Source of the DNA: Emticicia aquatilis
Lineage (GTDB): Bacteria > Bacteroidota > Bacteroidia > Cytophagales > Spirosomataceae
Assembly (NCBI RefSeq): GCF_014644295.1
Contig: NZ_BMKK01000002.1
Coordinates: 248,001-312,000 of the forward strand
Direction of reading: 5' to 3'
DNA: 64,000 nt
This document shows, piece after piece, positions 51,809 to 59,684 of the stretch (the stretch's first letter is position 1; each line of letters opens with the position of its first letter). Below the pieces are notes generated by a model, which saw nothing but the letters and a program-made list of their open reading frames with translations, made no database searches and was not told the origin of the DNA. The position numbers and the translations under genes are program-made.

Positions 51809-51882
51809 CTCCCGAAGCTGGGCTCGAACCAGCGACCCTCTGATTAACAGTCAGATGCTCTAACCGACTGAGCTATTCGGGA
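51809..51882 (-). tRNA. tRNA-Asn (anticodon GTT)
   Basis: This 74-nt cloverleaf on the minus strand has an acceptor stem TCCCGAA/TTCGGGA, D-arm GCTCAGTCGGTTAGAGC, anticodon arm TCTGACTGTTAATCAGA with anticodon GTT, a five-base variable loop, a T-arm with GGTTCGAGC and discriminator G. CCA is not encoded. It lies right beside the conjugative element, but its 3' end is not duplicated at the other end of the element, so use as an attachment site is not supported. Confidence 0.97.
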
Positions 51883-52023
51883 AACTTTTTTCGGTTATAA
51901 TTTCGTTCTTTATTTCTTCGTTCCGAAATCATAATGCAAAGGTAAGGGATTTATTTTTTGTTGTCAATACCTAAGTGAAATATTTTTTAACTTTTTTTGA
52001 AGTTTTTTTTAGTGTATTGATAA

Positions 52024-52308
52024 TCAATGCCTTGCACGTTCGAGAATTAATTCCTTTACTTTACGAGCATCGGCCTTGGCAAAGTTTCTAATTAAAATTT
52101 CTTGTTCTCTTGCTCTTGCCTTGATTCTGATAGTTGAAAAAAAGATACCAGAGTCGATTTCTACACCTGCGATGTCGTTGTAGAAAACAAAGTTTTCGGT
52201 ACTACTGAATACTTTTCGTTCTTTAAATGTTACGCCTTTTTCGCTGAAGATAACCTCGTCAGGTAATAAGGGATTTTTTAAGGTACTTGCTGAAAATCTT
52301 TCGTTCAT
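52024..52308 (-). CDS. Small PH-like protein
   Basis: This 94-residue protein starts at 52308 (MNERFSASTLKNPLLPDEVI). The alternation of strands (GVTFKERKVF, FVFYNDIAGVEID, STIRIKARAREQEIL) followed by a C-terminal helix (KADARKVKELILERA) suggests a bacterial PH-like fold. No precise family is named. It starts 26 bp after the rsmG stop on the same strand and is probably co-transcribed. Confidence 0.6.
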   Translation of the reverse strand: MNERFSASTLKNPLLPDEVIFSEKGVTFKERKVFSSTENFVFYNDIAGVEIDSGIFFSTIRIKARAREQEILIRNFAKADARKVKELILERARH

Positions 52309-52334
52309 ATCTGTAAAATATTTAATAGTCAAAA

Positions 52335-52964
52335 TTAGAATGGTACATAAACTACTTTCTTGGTCTCAAAGAATTCTTCGGCAAAGTGGTCGGATAAGTT
52401 GTATAACGAGTATTTTCCACCGAATTCTTCCAATTCTTCGGTTAAATCTCCGCCTTTTAGATACAAAATTCCATTTCTAAGGTCATTAAATTGATTCTTT
52501 GTTACTTTGTCTTTAATCCAACCGTAAAATGGTTTTAAACGAGTTACTGCACGACTCACGATGAAGTCATAGTCACTTGCTACGTTTTCTGCACGTTCGT
52601 GTTGAGCGGTTAAATTGGTTAGGCCGATTGCCTGTGAGACTTCTGTAACAACTTTTATTTTCTTGCCAATTGAATCAACTAAATGAAACTGGCAATCTGG
52701 AAATAATATTGCCAGTGGGATTCCGGGGAATCCACCACCAGTACCTACATCTAAAATTTCCGTGCCAGGCTTAAACTTCATCACTTTAGAAATACCAAGC
52801 GAGTGAAGTACGTGTTTTTCGTAAAGATTTTCAATATCCTGACGAGAAACCACATTAATCTGTGAATTCCAAAAACTATATAGTTCTTGCAACTGCCCAA
52901 ACTGGTGTAATTGTTTTTCTGTAAGGTTTGGAAAATATTTTGTAATTAAGGAAACGTCTGACAT
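52335..52964 (-). CDS. rsmG: 16S rRNA (guanine527-N7)-methyltransferase RsmG
   Basis: This is a 209-residue class I methyltransferase. The ATG at 52964 (MSDVSLITKYFPNLTEKQLH) is preferred over a TTG two codons upstream. The N-terminal segment FGQLQELYSFWNSQINVVSR and the SAM motif ILDVGTGGGFPGIPLAILFP are diagnostic of GidB/RsmG. The later block YDFIVSRAVTRLKPFYGWIK is also typical. It methylates G527 in 16S rRNA; loss gives low-level streptomycin resistance in other bacteria. It is the middle gene of a leftward trio with the glycosyltransferase and the PH-like protein. Confidence 0.96.
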   Translation of the reverse strand: MSDVSLITKYFPNLTEKQLHQFGQLQELYSFWNSQINVVSRQDIENLYEKHVLHSLGISKVMKFKPGTEILDVGTGGGFPGIPLAILFPDCQFHLVDSIGKKIKVVTEVSQAIGLTNLTAQHERAENVASDYDFIVSRAVTRLKPFYGWIKDKVTKNQFNDLRNGILYLKGGDLTEELEEFGGKYSLYNLSDHFAEEFFETKKVVYVPF

Positions 52965-52979
52965 ATACAACTTACGGGC

Positions 52980-54194
52980 TTAACGCCATTTAATTTTCTT
53001 GGGATTTGAAAATAAAGTAATTAGACCAAAAATCAAGTAATAACCCGCATACAACATATCATAATACGGAATCTTCCATGAACTAACGGTATTATTGAGT
53101 TTTTTATTGGCTTTTGCCAGCACAATCCAACGAATAAATAGCCAGAAGAAAAAGACAAATGTAATCAAACGCATCCAATCATTATATAAATAAAAGTCCT
53201 GTAGGTTATAATCATCTAATAGATAAGTTGGAATACGTGACCACTCTGGTGCTTCAAACCATTCAGGTTTAATGAAAAATACAGGTAAAAACCAAAACCA
53301 ACAGATAAGATGGCTGGCCGCTAAAAGCCCCAATGAGATTTTATCACGTAATTTATAGCGTTTACCTACTGAAAGGTGACGACGCTTTTGTGTTATCCAT
53401 TCGCTCCATGTTTTCTTCGGAACAGAAATAATGTGTGCTTCTGGCTCAATACAGATTGCCACATTTTCTTGATTTGATGCTTCATTAACAAATAAATCAT
53501 CATCTCCACCCAAAAGCCCATGATGACTTGCAAAGCCATTTGTTACCCAAAAGAGTTCTCGGCGGTACATCAAATTTCTACCAATACCCATATAAGGCAT
53601 TTTTGATAAGGCGTACGAGAAATATTGGAGAGCCGTTTGAAAGGTTTCATAGCGAATTAATGAATTCAATCGACTATCGGCATATTCATAAGGCGAAAAT
53701 CCTAACACAATATCTTTGCCTTGGGTCATTTGGGCAACCATATAATCAATCCAGTGTGGACTGGTTGGGCGACAATCGGCGTCGGTCAGCAAGATTATTT
53801 CTTTGGTAGCTTTCTTTATACCCATCGTTACTGCGTATTTTTTTGCAGTAAAGTGAGCAGGAAGACTCTCAATCCTTACAAAATTTACCTTTTTGTAGCC
53901 TCCTTCATTGAAAAGTAAATAATCGTAAGTTCCATCAACCGAGCGGTCATCTGAAACAATGATTTCAAAATTTGGATATTCTTGTGCTTCGAGTAGAGGA
54001 AGGAGTTCCTTCAGATTCTCAAGTTCATTCCACGCTGCTACAACAATCGAAACGCTTGGTTTCTTTTTTTGTTCGGCATCTGGCTCATTATCGTAGTGCG
54101 AAAGCAAACGAGTAAAAATCCCCAAGATATAAATGAGTTGGATAACTAAAGCAGTAAAAAATATGAACGGTAGTAAATAGTGCCAAAACACCAT
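52980..54194 (-). CDS. Membrane glycosyltransferase, family 2
   Basis: This is a 404-residue protein; the start at 54194 (MVFWHYLLPFIFFTALVIQL) places a membrane helix first. The GT-A catalytic domain contains SIVVAAWNELENLKELLPLL, SDDRSVDGTYDY, the metal-binding TDADCRP and the late QKRRHLSVGKR motif that parallels QxxRW of processive enzymes. Three membrane helices follow, near LGLLAASHLICWFWFLPVFF, WMRLITFVFFFWLFIRWIVL and the C-terminus. It probably adds sugars to a lipid-linked or extracellular glycan. It ends 15 bp before rsmG. Confidence 0.9.
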   Translation of the reverse strand: MVFWHYLLPFIFFTALVIQLIYILGIFTRLLSHYDNEPDAEQKKKPSVSIVVAAWNELENLKELLPLLEAQEYPNFEIIVSDDRSVDGTYDYLLFNEGGYKKVNFVRIESLPAHFTAKKYAVTMGIKKATKEIILLTDADCRPTSPHWIDYMVAQMTQGKDIVLGFSPYEYADSRLNSLIRYETFQTALQYFSYALSKMPYMGIGRNLMYRRELFWVTNGFASHHGLLGGDDDLFVNEASNQENVAICIEPEAHIISVPKKTWSEWITQKRRHLSVGKRYKLRDKISLGLLAASHLICWFWFLPVFFIKPEWFEAPEWSRIPTYLLDDYNLQDFYLYNDWMRLITFVFFFWLFIRWIVLAKANKKLNNTVSSWKIPYYDMLYAGYYLIFGLITLFSNPKKIKWR

Positions 54195-54320
54195 GCAAAT
54201 GCGGTTTAGGTGAAACTTTGTGCAAATATACAAACCTTCAATGAAACCAATAGAAAGTTATTGCTAAAAATCAGTGAATAAATACTTGTATTAGCCAAAA
54301 TGAAGGGTGAAATTTGCTGT

Positions 54321-55451
54321 ATGAAATACGAATTACACAAAACAGACTCACAGTCGAAGGCCCGTGCTGGGAAAATCACGACTGACCACGGCGAAATTCT
54401 AACGCCGATTTTTATGCCAGTTGGAACAGCTGCAACCGTAAAAGCAGTGCATCAACGAGAGTTGGCTAATGATATTAAAGCTCAAATTATCTTAGGAAAT
54501 ACTTATCATTTATATTTACGCCCAGGTTTGGATATACTTGAGCGTGCAGGCGGACTTCATAAATTTAATGGTTGGAGTGGGCCAATCCTGACCGATTCTG
54601 GTGGTTACCAGGTGTTTTCACTGAAAGATATTCGTAAAATTTCGGAAGAAGGCGTGAAGTTTCAGTCGCACATTGATGGGTCGAGACATTTGTTTACGCC
54701 CGAAAATGTTATGGATACTCAGCGAACTATCGGAGCGGATATTATCATGGCATTTGATGAATGTGCTCCGTATCCGTGCGATTATAATTATGCTAAGAAA
54801 TCAATGGAGATGACCCACCGTTGGCTAAAACGCTGCATCGACCGTTTTGATTCTACCGAAGGCAAATATGGTTATTCGCAAGCGTTGTTTCCGATTGTAC
54901 AAGGAAGCGTTTATAAAGATTTACGTATTCAATCGGCAGAATTTATTGCGGAACAAAACCGTGAGGGAAATGCTATTGGAGGCTTAGCGGTAGGAGAGCC
55001 TGCCGAAAAAATGTACGAAACCATTGATTATGTCAATGATATTTTGCCGAAAGATAAACCTCGTTATTTGATGGGTGTCGGTACGCCAGAGAATATTTTG
55101 GAGGGAATTGCTCTCGGAATTGATATGTTCGACTGCGTAATGCCAACTCGAAATGCCCGAAACGGAATGCTATTTACAACGCAAGGTATTATCAATATCA
55201 GAAATGAGAAATGGAAAGATGATTTTACAGCGATTGATGAAGCACTCGGCGGTTATGTGAGTACGTTTTATTCAAAAGCCTATTTGCGTCATTTAGTAAA
55301 ATGCGATGAGATTTTGTCAGCTCAAATTGCCAGTGTGCATAATCTGACTTTCTATTTGTGGCTCGTCGGGCAAGCCCGTGAACATATTTTGGCAGGTGAT
55401 TTCTTGACTTGGAAAAACGCAATGGTGAAGCAAGTAATGCAAAGGTTATAG
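54321..55451 (+). CDS. tgt: Queuine tRNA-ribosyltransferase
   Basis: This is a 376-residue enzyme that exchanges guanine 34 for preQ1 in GUN-anticodon tRNAs. The start ATG at 54321 gives MKYELHKTDSQSKARAGKIT; an upstream ATG at 54300 would add seven unusual residues. Motifs are TLATNTYH-like LGNTYHLYLRPG, TDSGGYQVFSL (catalytic Asp region), GNAIGGLAVGEP and DMFDCVMPTRNARNG. Where most bacterial Tgt proteins carry the zinc ligands C-x-C-x2-C before YSRAYLRHL, this one reads ALGGYVSTFYSKAYLRHL, so the structural zinc site is absent. I believe this also occurs in other Bacteroidota. Confidence 0.96.
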   Translation: MKYELHKTDSQSKARAGKITTDHGEILTPIFMPVGTAATVKAVHQRELANDIKAQIILGNTYHLYLRPGLDILERAGGLHKFNGWSGPILTDSGGYQVFSLKDIRKISEEGVKFQSHIDGSRHLFTPENVMDTQRTIGADIIMAFDECAPYPCDYNYAKKSMEMTHRWLKRCIDRFDSTEGKYGYSQALFPIVQGSVYKDLRIQSAEFIAEQNREGNAIGGLAVGEPAEKMYETIDYVNDILPKDKPRYLMGVGTPENILEGIALGIDMFDCVMPTRNARNGMLFTTQGIINIRNEKWKDDFTAIDEALGGYVSTFYSKAYLRHLVKCDEILSAQIASVHNLTFYLWLVGQAREHILAGDFLTWKNAMVKQVMQRL

Positions 55452-55460
55452 ATAAAAAGA

Positions 55461-55503
55461 GGAAGTCTTCGCTCAAAGCGAATGTCGCCCAGCGAAGACT
55501 TCC
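55461..55503 (+). terminator. Terminator after tgt
   Basis: A 13-bp perfect stem (GGAAGTCTTCGCT and AGCGAAGACTTCC) starts ten bases after the stop codon. It also serves the convergent glycosylase gene. Confidence 0.88.
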
Positions 55504-55518
55504 TTAAAAAATGTCTAT

Positions 55519-56097
55519 TCACTTCCTACTCACAAACTTATTCCCCTCAATATAAAACCGATAAGGCAAATCTGCTCCTTGTGTAATGCCGATTCGGGTA
55601 GTGGTAACGATTGAAAAATCATTATTGGTTGATGCAAGACAATGAAATTCTTCTGAATCGAGTGTTAGAAAATTAAAATCAAGCGTAATACCCATTGCTT
55701 GAACCAATTTAGCTGGGCCGCTGCATAGGTTCTTTAAATCATTGGTTTTTCGGCGTTTTTGCATCAATTCAATGCCTTCTGTGGGTTCTAAGGCCCGAAT
55801 TAGCACGGCTTCGCCAATATCTTTTGCTCCGCTCGAAATATTTACACAATAGTGCATTCCATAAATCAGATACACATAGCACGTTCCTGGTCTTTCAAAC
55901 ATGGGTGCATTACGAGTTGATTTTTTCCGATAAGCATGGCAGGCTGGGTCGCCTTGAAGGTATCCTTCGGTTTCTACAATGATTCCTGCTGTACGTCCTT
56001 CTGGGCTTTCATGTACCAAAGTACAGCCCAAAAGTAGCTTAGATAAAGTCAATGTATCATGTTTTTCATAAAATTCTTTGGGAAGAATATTTTGCAT
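55519..56097 (-). CDS. DNA-3-methyladenine glycosylase (AAG/MPG family)
   Basis: This is a 192-residue base-excision enzyme. The family blocks are complete: LAKLLLGC-like LSKLLLGCTLVHE, IVETEGYLQGDPACHAYRKK, TRNAPMFERPGTCYVYLIYG, MHYCVNISSG and EAVLIRALEP. The catalytic glutamate lies in VETEGY and the intercalating tyrosine in the YLIYGMHYC region. It removes alkylated purines and hypoxanthine. It stands alone, convergent with tgt and divergent from the glycosidase gene (30-bp gap). Confidence 0.94.
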   Translation of the reverse strand: MQNILPKEFYEKHDTLTLSKLLLGCTLVHESPEGRTAGIIVETEGYLQGDPACHAYRKKSTRNAPMFERPGTCYVYLIYGMHYCVNISSGAKDIGEAVLIRALEPTEGIELMQKRRKTNDLKNLCSGPAKLVQAMGITLDFNFLTLDSEEFHCLASTNNDFSIVTTTRIGITQGADLPYRFYIEGNKFVSRK

Positions 56098-56127
56098 CTG
56101 TACTTTTGGTAAACTTTAAGTTATTGT

Positions 56128-57000
56128 ATGAAAAAAAACCTCTTTTTTGTTCTCTTGTCGCACTTTTGCATGGCACAAGATGATGTTGCAATTATCAAAA
56201 ATGCTAACTGGGAAACTACGAAGTTGGGAAAAAAGTTTTATTGGAAACGAATACATTTTAAGCAAAAAGAGCTTTTTAGTGCCAATCAGTCCATCAATAT
56301 TTTGGAGATTTCGCTCAATAATAAAAAAGTAAAGTTTGGTTTCGCAACCGTCGATTCGATGAAAACCGACCCACAAATCAAGCGTTCATTACAAAAAACA
56401 AGTAAAATCGCAGCCGATTTAGGAGCAAGCGCCGCCGTAAATGCAGGTTTTTTTGATATGAAAAATGGTGGTGCAGTTGATTTTTTGAAAATTGGAGGAA
56501 CCGTAATAGACACAACTCGACTATCAAATGTTGCTCGTCTGCCTTTTCATTCTATTTCGGGTGTAATTATCGAAAATAATAAGGTAAGCATCATAAAAGG
56601 AGAACAAAAAGCGGGTTGGGAGAAAAACCTAACGCAAGAAAATGTTTTATTGACTGGACCTTTGTTAATGTATAATGGCGGAATGGAAGAGTTGGCCAAA
56701 ACGCCTTTCAATGATAATCGTCACCCTCGTACGTGTGCTTGTGTAACAAATGATAAAAAATTGTTGTTGATTTCGGTAGATGGACGTTCTGCTGAGTCTT
56801 TTGGTATGACTTTGGCTGAGTTAAGTACATTGGCAAAGGCTCTGAATTGTAAAGATGCTATTAATTTTGACGGTGGAGGCTCAACAACAATGTATATCAA
56901 AGGCCAACCCGAAGGTGGTGTGGTGAATTATCCATCAGATAATAAATTGTTCGACCACGCAGGCGAACGTCCTGTGAGTAATATTTTTTATATAAAATAA
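56128..57000 (+). CDS. Phosphodiester glycosidase family (NAGPA-like) protein
   Basis: This is a 290-residue secreted protein with a signal peptide (MKKNLFFVLLSHFCMAQ). The PF09992 fold is marked by ASAAVNAGFFDMKNG, LTGPLLMYNGGM, NRHPRTCACVTN and KDAINFDGGGSTTMYI. Homologues include the uncovering enzyme of mannose-6-phosphate and bacterial exopolysaccharide-linked proteins, which hydrolyse N-acetylglucosamine phosphodiesters. The bacterial substrate is uncertain. Confidence 0.88.
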   Translation: MKKNLFFVLLSHFCMAQDDVAIIKNANWETTKLGKKFYWKRIHFKQKELFSANQSINILEISLNNKKVKFGFATVDSMKTDPQIKRSLQKTSKIAADLGASAAVNAGFFDMKNGGAVDFLKIGGTVIDTTRLSNVARLPFHSISGVIIENNKVSIIKGEQKAGWEKNLTQENVLLTGPLLMYNGGMEELAKTPFNDNRHPRTCACVTNDKKLLLISVDGRSAESFGMTLAELSTLAKALNCKDAINFDGGGSTTMYIKGQPEGGVVNYPSDNKLFDHAGERPVSNIFYIK

Positions 57001-57013
57001 GATATTGGATTTT

Positions 57014-57048
57014 AGACAAGAGATTATGGCCTCTCAAATCTCTTGTCT
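57014..57048 (+). terminator. Hairpin between glycosidase gene and nuoD
   Basis: A perfect 12-bp stem (AGACAAGAGATT and AATCTCTTGTCT) lies 13 bp after the stop and 26 bp before nuoD. It lacks a clear T run; it may be a terminator or a structured leader of nuoD. Confidence 0.55.
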
Positions 57049-57074
57049 CTTGTCTTACTTCTCATGTCTCAAAA

Positions 57075-58289
57075 ATGCAACAAGTACAATATAAATATCG
57101 CCCCGAAAACCTGACTATTTCAGAACCGAATAAGTACAAACCCGAAGATTTATATTCGGAAGAAATGGTACTGAATCTTGGTCCACAACACCCATCTACG
57201 CATGGTGTTTTGCGTTTGGAAGTGCTTACTGATGGCGAAATTGTAGTTGATGTTGTATCTCATTTAGGCTATTTGCACCGATGTTTCGAAAAGCACGCCG
57301 AAAGCTTGCCATTCAATCAAATTATTCCTTACGTTGATAGAATGGATTACGTGGCGGCCATGAATTCTGAGCTGGCGTATGTGATGGGGATTGAAAAAAT
57401 GCTCGGAATCGACAAAGATTTGCCTAAAAGAGTTGAATATATTAGAGTTTTGGTGGCTGAATTAAACCGTTTGGCTTCTCATTTTATTGCAATCGGTACT
57501 TATGCACTTGATATTGGTGCAGCAACGCCGTTTCTTTGGATTTTCCGTGACCGTGAACACATTATGCGTATGCTCGAATGGCTTTGTGGTGCCAGAATGC
57601 TCTATAATTATGTTTGGGTAGGGGGCTTGTTTTATGATTTGCCAGTTGGTTTTGAAGAGCGTTGCCGAGAATTTATTGATTATTTGAAGCCAAAACTCGT
57701 TGAATTACAACAGCTTGTTATCGAAAATCATATTTTTATCAATCGTACGGCAAATATTGGTGTTTTGCCTTTGCCAATGGCCATTAATTATGGTTGTACG
57801 GGGCCAGTTTTGCGTGGTTCGGGACTAAAATGGGATTTACGCAAGGTTGACTCTTATTCTGTTTATGGTGAAATTGATTTTGACATTCCAGTCGGGAAAG
57901 GTGAAATGGGAAAAGTGGGGGATTGTTGGGATAGAAATAATGTGCGGGTGCTAGAATGTTGGGAATCAGTGAAAATAATTGAGCAATGTCTGGAAAAACT
58001 GACGAAAGAACATAAACGAACCACTGATTTCGACCCACAAGCACTCGTTCCTAAGAAAATCCGTCCACCGAAGATGGATTTTTATTGTCGTGCTGAAAAT
58101 CCGAAAGGAGAACTGGGTTTCTTTTTCCGTACCGATGGCCGTTCGGATATTCCAACGAGAGTCAAAGCCCGTGCTTGTTCGTTTAATAATTTGTCAGTTT
58201 TACCCGAATTATCTCGTGGTGGAATGATAGCTGATTTAGTGGCAGTTATTGGCTCGCTTGATGTGGTGATGGGGGAGGTGGATAGATAA
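57075..58289 (+). CDS. nuoD: NADH-quinone oxidoreductase subunit D
   Basis: This is a 404-residue 49-kDa-type subunit of complex I. It has the motifs LNLGPQHPSTHGVLRLEVLT, HLGYLHRCFEKHAESLPFNQ, PYVDRMDYVAAMNSELAY, GCTGPVLRGSGLKWDLRK and DVVMGEVDR at the C-terminus. It lines the quinone-binding pocket together with NuoB. It stands alone here: the flanking genes are a glycosidase and, convergently, a surface protein. Complex I genes nuoA-C and nuoE-N must lie elsewhere, or this is a detached or extra copy. Confidence 0.96.
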   Translation: MQQVQYKYRPENLTISEPNKYKPEDLYSEEMVLNLGPQHPSTHGVLRLEVLTDGEIVVDVVSHLGYLHRCFEKHAESLPFNQIIPYVDRMDYVAAMNSELAYVMGIEKMLGIDKDLPKRVEYIRVLVAELNRLASHFIAIGTYALDIGAATPFLWIFRDREHIMRMLEWLCGARMLYNYVWVGGLFYDLPVGFEERCREFIDYLKPKLVELQQLVIENHIFINRTANIGVLPLPMAINYGCTGPVLRGSGLKWDLRKVDSYSVYGEIDFDIPVGKGEMGKVGDCWDRNNVRVLECWESVKIIEQCLEKLTKEHKRTTDFDPQALVPKKIRPPKMDFYCRAENPKGELGFFFRTDGRSDIPTRVKARACSFNNLSVLPELSRGGMIADLVAVIGSLDVVMGEVDR

Positions 58290-58306
58290 AGTTTAAAACA
58301 AAACTT

Positions 58307-58342
58307 GAAAAAGGTAGAAAATAAACATCAACTACCCTTTTC
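58307..58342 (+). terminator. Terminator after nuoD
   Basis: GAAAAAGGTAG and CTACCCTTTTC arms (one mismatch) begin 18 bp after the stop. Confidence 0.65.
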
Positions 58343-58420
58343 ATTGTTTTGAGTTACTATTTGGGATTACGAAACATAAAGATTGTTAGTTGCTAAAATA
58401 TATAATATTTCAGCGAATTT

Positions 58421-59476
58421 TTACTCTTGATAAGTAATAAATACTTTATACGGTTTATTCAAAATAACAGAGCTACTGGCGGCTGTATTACGGATGTAAA
58501 CACTACCGTTTTCAACAAAAAAACTGTACTGAAGCCCAGCCACAGGATAACTTGGGGGAACATGTGTCTGACTTGCCGAAAGAGATACAACTAAAACTGT
58601 TACACTCACTATTTTGGCATCTGATAGCCCATGAGCTTGACTAACAAGTCCGCCTTCGGTAGTTGCGGTATTCCCTGTTAATAATTTGTGTTTGATAGCA
58701 GGGGCATCAGACCCCAGTTTAGTAAAACCATTTACCTCTAAGTCTGTTGTTGGTGCGGTTGTACTTATGCCCACATTTCCACTATTGGTGATGCTTAGGC
58801 GGCTGGTCCCGTTTGTATAAAAATCTAATCCCCAACGGTTTCCATTCAATGTTCGTTTAGAAGAAATACCTTCACCCGATGTAGAACCTCCGAAGATTAA
58901 AGCATTTGAAGTGAGATTGCCACTATTGCTTTCGGCAAAATCTATAGAAACTCTACCACTTCCTGCTATTCTGAAAAGCTCTTTAGAAGAATTTTCATTT
59001 ATTGCAGAGTAAAAAACGTGGTCGCCCCATGGAGCATCTGTTTGGTAGCGGAGAACACCCCCATTGATGCCAAAACCATAATATTGGTGATTGTTGTTAC
59101 CACCTTCATACAAAACAATTTTTCTGTTTTCCCAATTATTTGAAAACTGCAATGGTGCATTCGGGGATGAAGTTCCAATGCCGATATTACCGTTCCCTTT
59201 AATTCTGAATAATTCTCGTGAAGAGGTTGAGTTTATCCCAGAAAAAAACACATGGTCTGACCAAGTTGTATCAGTCTGGTACCTTAGCATAGCTCCGTTT
59301 ATACCCAAACCAAAAAATTGATGGTCATTATTTTTTTCTCCCCATAACACTAATTTTTTATTGGCTATGTTACTTCCATACTGTATTCGTCCACCTGGTG
59401 TAATCGTAACAGATTGTTGAGCTTTCAAGGAATGAAAAATCAAAATAGTTAAGGCTGTAAATATTAGTTTTCTCAT
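58421..59476 (-). CDS. Secreted fibre-like protein with duplicated 68-residue unit
   Basis: This 351-residue protein starts at 59476 (MRKLIFTALTILIFHSLKAQ, a signal peptide). Two consecutive units of about 68 residues are alike: NIANKKLVLWGEKNNDHQFF..LRYQTDTTWSDHVFF and NWENRKIVLYEGGNNNHQYY..LRYQTDAPWGDHVFY. Phrases such as NGNIGIGTSSP and NVGISTTAPTTDLEVNG are typical of Bacteroidota fibre or tail-like repeats. No peptidase S74 chaperone domain and no T9SS sorting domain is visible. It is probably a surface or extracellular protein. Confidence 0.7.
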   Translation of the reverse strand: MRKLIFTALTILIFHSLKAQQSVTITPGGRIQYGSNIANKKLVLWGEKNNDHQFFGLGINGAMLRYQTDTTWSDHVFFSGINSTSSRELFRIKGNGNIGIGTSSPNAPLQFSNNWENRKIVLYEGGNNNHQYYGFGINGGVLRYQTDAPWGDHVFYSAINENSSKELFRIAGSGRVSIDFAESNSGNLTSNALIFGGSTSGEGISSKRTLNGNRWGLDFYTNGTSRLSITNSGNVGISTTAPTTDLEVNGFTKLGSDAPAIKHKLLTGNTATTEGGLVSQAHGLSDAKIVSVTVLVVSLSASQTHVPPSYPVAGLQYSFFVENGSVYIRNTAASSSVILNKPYKVFITYQE

Positions 59477-59684
59477 GAAAATAAGGTTTATTTGTTTGAA
59501 AATCAATCTATTAATGGAATATTCGATACATCAGAAAAGTATTATAAGTACCTCAAAATTTGGAGATTAATAGACATTACAAATAAACCTTTGTGTATAA
59601 ATAAAACCTATTTTACAGCATAGACAAAAGGCTAAAATAGCGTGGACAATTTTTTAGAAAGGCTCAAATGAAACAGAAAATGTA

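Noticed and set aside
51809-51882. tRNA-Asn 3' end as attachment site
   Set aside because: I found no copy of the tRNA 3' sequence near the left end of the element, and no integrase.
58421-59476. Prophage tail fibre
   Set aside because: It has a signal peptide and no phage genes around it.
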